Assembly (NCBI GenBank): GCA_018895675.1
Contig: JAHIOG010000424.1
Coordinates: 1-12,297, forward strand
From: a bacterium
GTDB lineage: Bacteria > Fidelibacterota > UBA2242
Direction: 5' to 3'
Length of the DNA stretch: 12,297 bases
A program made the position numbers and the translations under genes. This document shows, in pieces, positions 7,587-12,297 of the stretch. Each line of letters opens with the position of its first letter. Position 1 is the stretch's first letter. The notes beneath the pieces are model-generated. The model was not told the DNA's origin. It made no database searches and saw only the letters and a program-made list of their open reading frames with translations.

Positions 7587-7645
7587 CAAATTATTACAAA
7601 CTGTAAAAACATGCAATCCAATTCAGTGTATCGATTATAGAGACG

Positions 7646-8254
7646 TTATATCAAAGAAAACCCCGATTCTTGCAGAAATGTCCTCAGTCCCTCAACATGC
7701 TGGAATTGATGAGACCGGATACCAATCAGTCGAGCGGCAACAACATTTTCGTGAAGATCATCAATAAAAATACTTTCTTCAGGCAAACTGTCTTCAATTT
7801 TAAGCGCTTCGCGGTATATCTGCTCTTCCGGTTTACATGAACCCACCTCGTAGGAAAGTACAAGATTGTCCAATTCGTCTAATATTGAATATTTTTTTCT
7901 TACGGCCCTTATATGAAGGTCATTCGTGTTGGACAACAGTACTAGTCGCGCCTGCTTTTTTAGAACCGGGATAAGTTCCCAAACCTCAGGTATGATTTCA
8001 AAGGGTTGCTGCCAGATGTCTATCAGATGATCCAGCGTGACATTGATCAGAATCCCGTACTCGCGCTGCAATTTATCAATATACTCATCAGCGCTAAAAT
8101 AACCTTTTTCAAATTCTTTCTCCAGATTCGATTCGGCAATCTGCTTAACGGTATTCAAATTGAGTCCGGGCAGTTTGGCGATTTCCCAAATTGCCCGTTC
8201 TTTATCAACATGAATCAAAACATTTCCGAGATCAAAAAAAATAGTTTTTATCAT
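7646..8254 (-). CDS. HAD-IA phosphatase, YihX-like
   Basis: This is a cytoplasmic HAD-superfamily protein of 202 residues. The motif I form DLGNVL (nucleophile Asp8) has Gly in place of the usual second Asp, as in E. coli YihX, an alpha-glucose-1-phosphate phosphatase. Motif II is LLSNTN (Ser108), motif III Lys141 in SCKPE, and motif IV Asp165-Asp166 in FIDD. The 'SNTNDLH' and 'CKPEEQIY' stretches also match the YihX group. Substrate assignment to a sugar phosphate is inference. I chose the ATG at 8252-8254, which precedes the first core strand and has GGGGAAG upstream, over a TTG at 8287. It lies 54 bases after the asparaginase gene. Confidence 0.85.
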   Translation of the reverse strand: MIKTIFFDLGNVLIHVDKERAIWEIAKLPGLNLNTVKQIAESNLEKEFEKGYFSADEYIDKLQREYGILINVTLDHLIDIWQQPFEIIPEVWELIPVLKKQARLVLLSNTNDLHIRAVRKKYSILDELDNLVLSYEVGSCKPEEQIYREALKIEDSLPEESIFIDDLHENVVAARLIGIRSHQFQHVEGLRTFLQESGFSLI

Positions 8255-8262
8255 TATAGCTG

Positions 8263-8278
8263 CTTCCCCAACCGGGAA
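8263..8278 (-). promoter_or_regulatory. Ribosome binding site of the YihX-like gene inside a small hairpin
   Basis: On the minus strand, TTCCC-GGTTG-GGGAA (8264-8278) can form a five-pair hairpin whose 3' arm contains the GGGGAAG ribosome binding site (8263-8269). The site would be partly masked when folded. It lies in the 54-base gap after the asparaginase gene. A weak AT-only stem (AAATAC/GTATTT) with a T-run precedes it. Confidence 0.3.
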
Positions 8279-8308
8279 AAAATACAAGAGTATTTGAAGA
8301 ATTTTGTA

Positions 8309-9298
8309 CTACTTATCTTCGTTGACGATGATTTCTGTCTCGATACGCCCAATATCTTTGTCGGAATGGCTTTTTAATGTCGGGCAATAATACTTATCCA
8401 ACTTGGTTAATACTTCTTCATCCAAAATTTTCAGGTGTTTCAGCACTGCTACAGACATGGAATCCGCCGCTTCCTTGCTGCCGCTTAAAACTTTGATGGC
8501 AATACCGACATGCCCGGAATCTGTTCGAATACCAATGCCTCTGACGCCTTCGGAACCAACTTTTGATATTCCTTTACCATGGAGCGCCGTGATAAAATCT
8601 GTGTCAAAGCGTTCTTTACCTGCAATATGTCTGGGGTGCAGGCTCATTACATGAAATATCTTCTGCATATATTCATCGGTGCCTTCGGCTAATTTCCGAT
8701 ACATCAGTGCAAGATTAAACAACGGCAGGAAGAATGTAGGCGTGTTACAACTATCTACTTCTACCGGAATTTTATCTTTTTCCGAATAGTGTTTGATCTT
8801 TTCGAAGATCCGTTGTTGGACAGGGTGTTCAACGTCGGTATAATTATTGGAAACCACATCCATAGCTTTCGATATCGCCAGCATGGCGGCATGTTTACCG
8901 GAACAATTATTATGGAGCGCTGTCAAACGGCGTCCCTGAAGAATCAGCTGTTCATAACTGGTACGGTCATATGGGGGATGGATTCCACATAACAGATCAT
9001 CTATATTCATATTGATCTTTCTAAGCAAGCTGGCGACAGTTTCCGTATGAAACACCTCCCCGTTGTGGCTGGCACAAGCGATCGCAATTTCTTCATCCGT
9101 CAGGTTGAATTTATCAACTGCACCGGATTCTAACAGTGCAACCGCCTGGAACGGCTTTGCAGCTGAACGAATAAATATGGGATATTCCGGTTCCCCTGCT
9201 GAAAAAATGATTTCACCTTTTTCATCTACAGCAGTCGCATATCCAATATGAAAACTTTCAACAATGTCGCCCAAATATTGTTTCGAAACCAAAATCAT
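8309..9298 (-). CDS. L-asparaginase, Rhizobium etli type (PF06089 family)
   Basis: The enzyme would hydrolyse L-asparagine to aspartate and ammonia. This family is unrelated in sequence to E. coli AnsA/AnsB. The protein has 329 residues and no signal peptide, so it is probably cytoplasmic. Conserved positions known from the R. etli enzyme are present: Ser45 and Lys48 in RSAAKPFQ, the ACASHNGE block at 74-81, Cys132 and Lys135 in NNCSGKHA, and Cys184 in VDSC, where VDGC is usual. The two cysteines and Lys135 correspond to the metal-site residues of that family. The ATG at 9298 has AGGAG (9308-9312) nine bases upstream. The gene follows the PdxJ-like gene after 16 bases and precedes the YihX-like gene. 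Confidence 0.88.
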   Translation of the reverse strand: MILVSKQYLGDIVESFHIGYATAVDEKGEIIFSAGEPEYPIFIRSAAKPFQAVALLESGAVDKFNLTDEEIAIACASHNGEVFHTETVASLLRKINMNIDDLLCGIHPPYDRTSYEQLILQGRRLTALHNNCSGKHAAMLAISKAMDVVSNNYTDVEHPVQQRIFEKIKHYSEKDKIPVEVDSCNTPTFFLPLFNLALMYRKLAEGTDEYMQKIFHVMSLHPRHIAGKERFDTDFITALHGKGISKVGSEGVRGIGIRTDSGHVGIAIKVLSGSKEAADSMSVAVLKHLKILDEEVLTKLDKYYCPTLKSHSDKDIGRIETEIIVNEDK

Positions 9299-9314
9299 AC
9301 CTACAATCTCCTAA

Positions 9315-10013
9315 TTATCTAATATCAATCACTTCATTAAATTCTTTTAAGGTATTTTCAAGACCCCACATCAGCGACCTGGATAACAAGGCTTTACCAA
9401 CTGATATGAATTCCACATCTATTACTTCATTCAATGCCCGGATCAGGCGTCGATCTAACTCACCACCGGCAGCTATACGCAGATTATTTTTAAGGCCTAT
9501 ATGAATAGTATGTGTAATTTTTTCAAGACATTCCAGAAAAGGCGTCGGTTTATCGTGACGGGCAAGTTCATTTGTGGCAATTTCGATTTCATCGATGCCC
9601 ATCTGATAGGCTTCCTTTAACTGCTTTACATCGGGTTTCAAACGGATGGCAACACCCAGGTCCTCAATATTTAATACAGTGTCGACAAGTTCCTTGATCG
9701 ATTTAGAGGGAATCTGAACGGTTGTATCCTCTCTTTCCATATCGCAGAGCGTCACAATGTCCGGTCGTAAAAGAATCGCTTTTTGCAGGACCTGCATGTC
9801 AGCCGGAACCCGGATATTTATACGGCAATTAGTCATAGAGCGTAACAGGGTTACATTGTTCATCTGCCCCGTTTCCGGCCCATAAGTAAAACTGATGCCG
9901 GCAGCTCCAACCGATTCCACAAAGCTCAGCAGGTTCAGCGGATTGGATACCGGAGAGTTCGTTATTTTTCCCAGCGCGATAAACGGATCAAAATTAACTT
10001 CAAAATAAGGCAT
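9315..10013 (-). CDS. PdxJ-like TIM-barrel protein lacking the catalytic residues
   Basis: PdxJ makes pyridoxine 5'-phosphate, the last ring-forming step of DXP-dependent vitamin B6 synthesis. This protein of 232 residues aligns by eye with PdxJ along its length: VNFDPFIALG (6-15, PdxJ 'VNIDHIATLR'), VGAAGISF (35-42), INIRVP (65-70, 'MNLEMA'), DEIEIATN (141-148, 'FIEIHTG'), AAGGEL (181-186, 'NAGHGL') and VGKALLSRSL (205-214, 'IGHAIIGRAV'). Key PdxJ residues are changed. The His of NIDH is Pro10, the HLREDRRHI loop is replaced, the Glu of NLE is Arg68, the His of AGH is Gly184, and the His of GHAII is Lys207. Loss of pyridoxine synthesis is therefore likely, and the real role is unknown. The frame is intact with AAGGAA nine bases before the ATG. 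The gene sits between the yibQ-like and asparaginase genes. Confidence 0.75.
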   Translation of the reverse strand: MPYFEVNFDPFIALGKITNSPVSNPLNLLSFVESVGAAGISFTYGPETGQMNNVTLLRSMTNCRINIRVPADMQVLQKAILLRPDIVTLCDMEREDTTVQIPSKSIKELVDTVLNIEDLGVAIRLKPDVKQLKEAYQMGIDEIEIATNELARHDKPTPFLECLEKITHTIHIGLKNNLRIAAGGELDRRLIRALNEVIDVEFISVGKALLSRSLMWGLENTLKEFNEVIDIR

Positions 10014-10028
10014 TTTAGTTTGTTCCTT

Positions 10029-11186
10029 TCACAAAACAATTTCCGAGGCAAAACAAAGAGAAATCCCCGAAAACCTGCCCGCTTCAATTAATTGCCTTAA
10101 CACCTCCAGCGTTTCCAAATGAACATGACCTATGGCAATTGCCGAACCACGCCGCCTGGCAACTTTTATCGCTTTTTCAAACTGCGCCTGAATTTCGCTC
10201 TTATCTCGGATATTATCAAGAAATACCGAACGAAAGGCTGACGGTATACCCTGAACCTTGGCGACTTCATAAGCGACGCTTCGAGGTGATGTCAAACTAT
10301 CGATAAAATACAGACCCTTTTTCTTCAGGCTGTTGACTACCATCTGCATCACTTCCTTATCGGCAGTTACCAATGATCCCATATGGTTGTTCATTCCAAT
10401 CGCTTCCGGCAGCTCCATCATGGCGGCAGAAATTCGCTGTTCAACCTCAAAAGAACGCATTGTGTGCCTAATAAGATATTGATCCTCACCCGTACTGTAT
10501 TCTGAACGTTCCGGCTCCATGGGCATATGAATGATAACCTCTTTGCCGTATTTTTTGCCCTCGGACGATGTCCAGCGTGAATATCGCTGTCCGGGGATAA
10601 CCGACATGGTTAATTTCGCATTTAGCTGAATGAATCCCCGGATCACTTCACCGTTACTATAGCCAAAATCATCAATAATAACCGCCAACTTTGGCTTGCT
10701 CCGCAATTCACCTTTCAGAATAAGGTAATCATTTAAATTCTCACCCTTCAGAAATGTGATTGTACCGATTGACTGATTGTAATAATCTACCAACACCATA
10801 AATCCCCGGTTTTGGGAAAAGCGATTGACGCTTCGGACACTACACCCCTTTCTCTGAATGATGGGTTTGACTGTTTCGATCGCTTCTTTGCCGCTCATTC
10901 CCGGCGGAACAGCAAATGCCAGGAAAAATCCTTCAGTGTTATCGCTTTCAATCTGAATTTCGGTAAAGCCCTGCCTTGCCAGCGTGTTTCGCACCGCATT
11001 ATTTAAAAAAGATCTTCCTTCAAGATACACGATACTTTTCGACGGCGCCGATTTAGGATAAAAATATATTAGAACAACTGTTAGCAGCCAGATGACACCA
11101 ATGAATGCAATCAGTAATCTCTTTTCGTCTTTTCGGCGATTAGCGATAATTTTGTTAGGTTTTTTTAAATATCGGATTTTTTTCAT
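10029..11186 (-). CDS. Divergent polysaccharide deacetylase family protein (YibQ-like)
   Basis: The protein has 385 residues. A basic N-terminus and one hydrophobic segment (about 24-43) without a clear cleavage site suggest anchoring in the inner membrane with the main domain in the periplasm. The C-terminal domain carries the PF04748 motifs in order: IDDFG (171-175), MPMEP (221-225), GMNNHMGS (264-271), FIDSLTSPRSVA (294-305) and IGHVH (352-356). The paired acids and histidines suggest an intact metal site. Members are thought to act on cell-envelope polysaccharide, but the substrate is not established. Residues about 50-145 form a separate N-terminal domain I do not recognise. It is the first gene of the seven-gene run, with a good promoter, a very short leader and no clear ribosome binding site. 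Confidence 0.85.
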   Translation of the reverse strand: MKKIRYLKKPNKIIANRRKDEKRLLIAFIGVIWLLTVVLIYFYPKSAPSKSIVYLEGRSFLNNAVRNTLARQGFTEIQIESDNTEGFFLAFAVPPGMSGKEAIETVKPIIQRKGCSVRSVNRFSQNRGFMVLVDYYNQSIGTITFLKGENLNDYLILKGELRSKPKLAVIIDDFGYSNGEVIRGFIQLNAKLTMSVIPGQRYSRWTSSEGKKYGKEVIIHMPMEPERSEYSTGEDQYLIRHTMRSFEVEQRISAAMMELPEAIGMNNHMGSLVTADKEVMQMVVNSLKKKGLYFIDSLTSPRSVAYEVAKVQGIPSAFRSVFLDNIRDKSEIQAQFEKAIKVARRRGSAIAIGHVHLETLEVLRQLIEAGRFSGISLCFASEIVL

Positions 11187-11191
11187 TTCAA

Positions 11192-11210
11192 TTTTTCAAC
11201 CGGTGAAAAG
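11192..11210. promoter_or_regulatory. Imperfect palindrome over the -10 region and start point
   Basis: CTTTTCACCGGTTGAAAAA (minus strand) is symmetric around CCGG apart from one bulged base. It covers part of the -10 box and the predicted start of the yibQ-like transcript, where a repressor could bind. It is short and the call is tentative. Confidence 0.25.
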
Positions 11211-11235
11211 TACGAAATTTACCGAGGAATGTCAA
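11207..11235 (-). promoter_or_regulatory. Promoter of the seven-gene run
   Basis: TTGACA (minus strand, 11230-11235) and TACTTT (11207-11212) are spaced by 17 bases. The same region also fits the Bacteroidetes-type pattern: TTTG, 20 bases, then TACTTTTC against TAnnTTTG. Transcription would begin near 11200, leaving a leader of about 14 bases. The promoter lies in the gap shared with the divergent plus-strand ORF. Confidence 0.55.
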
Positions 11236-11253
11236 AGAAATAGGAGCAGCCAA

Positions 11254-11367
11254 ATGACCAGAGACCACTTTTTTATGTTCGAACTGAAATCGACGGGAAA
11301 GGATATCATTTTTAATATTGCGGTTCAAGAATTATATTTTATGACAAAAAAGAGGACCTTATGTTGA
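11254..11367 (+). CDS. Possible 37-residue leader peptide or small protein
   Basis: The ATG at 11254 has a strong ribosome binding site, AGGAG at 11242-11246, seven bases upstream. The 37-codon frame ends with TGA at 11365-11367, overlapping the oxidoreductase ATG (11361) by seven bases in another frame. The peptide starts MTRDHFFMFELKSTG and ends MTKKRTLC; I do not recognise it, and it has no signal peptide or membrane segment. It could be a translated leader that couples to the next gene, or the ribosome binding site may be chance. No clear plus-strand promoter is seen. Confidence 0.35.
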   Translation: MTRDHFFMFELKSTGKDIIFNIAVQELYFMTKKRTLC

Positions 11368-12297
11368 AAATTGCTGTAATTGGCGCCGGACACCTGGGAA
11401 AATGGCACATAAAAAACCTGCAATCACTGGAAAATGTGGAACTGGTTGGCTTTTTTGATACTGATCAAAAGCGCAGTGATCAAATTGCGAAAGAATACAT
11501 GGCGACCTCTTTCAACTCACTGAATCAGTTATTAAATAACTGCGATGCTATTTCGATAGTAGTGCCGACAATTTCACATTACGATGTCGCGAAAAAAGCT
11601 CTTCATAAAGGAATTCACGTTTTTTGTGAAAAACCCTTCGTGCAAACCATTGATGAAGCCAACGAAATCATCGAACTGGCAAAAAAGAAAAACCTGGTGC
11701 TCCAGGTAGGTCATATAGAACGGTTTAATCCGGCGCTGTCCGGTTTGAAAGACTATCCGGTCAAACCGCTATTTATCGAATCCCACCGTATATCACAATT
11801 TAATCCCCGCGGTATTGATGTTGCAGTTATACTTGATCTTATGATCCACGATATCGATATCATTCTATCACTGGTTCAATCGGATGTCGAGCAGATTGAC
11901 GCTGCCGGCGCCCCAATTCTTACTGACACTATCGATATTGCCAACGCTCGGATAAAATTTACCAATGGCTGTGTTGCCAATATCACCGCCAGCAGAGTGT
12001 CAAATAAACAGATGCGTAAAATTAGAATTTTTCAAAAGGACGCTTACATTTCAATAGATTTCCTGAAAAATCAGACTGAAATATATTCTCTTTCAGAGGA
12101 CGCCGGCGAACTTCCACAAGGGTCAATTAAAATTGCCGAACTGGTAACTGCTTCCGACCGAAAAAAAGTCATTACATGTAAGCAGGTTGATACAGATAAA
12201 TCCAATGCCATGCTTGAGGAGCTGCGGGCATTTACACATGCCATCGAAACAGGCACTCCACCACCTGTCAGCGGTGAAGACGGGAAGAGGGCGCTGG
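11361..12297 (+). CDS. Gfo/Idh/MocA-family NAD(P)-dependent oxidoreductase, 3' end off the right edge
   Basis: The first 312 codons are present and the gene continues past the edge. The N-terminal Rossmann domain has GAGHLGKWH (8-16) for nucleotide binding, an acidic FFDTD end of strand 2 (31-35) and the family's EKP motif at 90-92 with the conserved Lys91. The substrate domain shows VGHIERFNP (116-124) and LMIHDIDI (160-167), which carries the usual catalytic His163. The EKPFVQT, GHIERFNPAL and MIHDIDI pattern resembles oxidoreductases found in lipid A gene clusters, such as GnnA, which oxidises UDP-GlcNAc at C3. That specificity is inference. AGAGGA at 11351-11356 precedes the ATG by four bases. 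It is divergent from the seven-gene run. Confidence 0.87.
   Translation, partial: MLKIAVIGAGHLGKWHIKNLQSLENVELVGFFDTDQKRSDQIAKEYMATSFNSLNQLLNNCDAISIVVPTISHYDVAKKALHKGIHVFCEKPFVQTIDEANEIIELAKKKNLVLQVGHIERFNPALSGLKDYPVKPLFIESHRISQFNPRGIDVAVILDLMIHDIDIILSLVQSDVEQIDAAGAPILTDTIDIANARIKFTNGCVANITASRVSNKQMRKIRIFQKDAYISIDFLKNQTEIYSLSEDAGELPQGSIKIAELVTASDRKKVITCKQVDTDKSNAMLEELRAFTHAIETGTPPPVSGEDGKRAL

Noticed and set aside
8279..8300. Weak stem with T-run after the asparaginase gene as an intrinsic terminator
   Set aside because: The stem is AT-only and short, and the downstream YihX-like gene has no evident promoter, so read-through is more likely.
12071..12256. Minus-strand open frame of 61 codons at the right edge
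   Set aside because: It is antisense to the oxidoreductase coding region and has no supporting start signal or domain.

Overview
The window comes from a Gram-negative-type bacterium with a moderately AT-rich genome. Its chromosomal genes look ordinary: lon, a tRNA, an NhaC antiporter, a YibQ-type deacetylase and a sugar-nucleotide-type oxidoreductase. Several predicted starts have good AGGAG-like ribosome binding sites, and others have little or none. The promoter before the yibQ-like gene fits both the sigma70 consensus and the Bacteroidetes-style TTTG/TAnnTTTG pattern. Together with the oxidoreductase family at the right edge this hints at the FCB superphylum (Bacteroidetes, Calditrichaeota, KSB1 or Marinimicrobia relatives). 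That placement is inference only.

Layout. At the left edge, on the minus strand, is the N-terminal part of a membrane-anchored sugar-type solute-binding protein. About 670 bp of AT-rich DNA follows with no convincing gene but several inverted repeats. Next come tRNA-Val(UAC) and the LonA protease gene, both minus strand. Upstream of lon is an orphan gene for a small alpha-toroid protein with four QW-like motifs; its promoter is framed by a striking inverted repeat. After a 227-bp gap, a tightly packed minus-strand run of seven genes fills 5203-11186. In transcription order these are a yibQ-like divergent polysaccharide deacetylase, a PdxJ-like barrel protein, a Rhizobium-type (AnsA/ReAII-like) L-asparaginase, a YihX-like HAD phosphatase, a truncated GAF protein, an NhaC antiporter and a beta-phosphoglucomutase-like HAD hydrolase. 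Divergent from this run, on the plus strand, a possible 37-codon leader ORF overlaps the start of a Gfo/Idh/MocA oxidoreductase that runs off the right edge.

How the genes may work together. Short gaps and overlaps suggest that the seven-gene run is one transcription unit, but no single pathway joins its members. The asparaginase, two phosphatases and Na+/H+ antiporter could be metabolic or homeostatic passengers. The most unusual member is the PdxJ-like protein: it keeps the family's barrel landmarks but has lost nearly all residues needed for pyridoxine 5'-phosphate synthesis. Other points worth a look are the half-length GAF protein coupled to nhaC, the operator-like repeat around a perfect TATAAT box at 5011-5016, the small leader ORF, and a GC-rich hairpin isolated in AT-rich intergenic DNA. 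No mobile element, CRISPR array or defence system was found.
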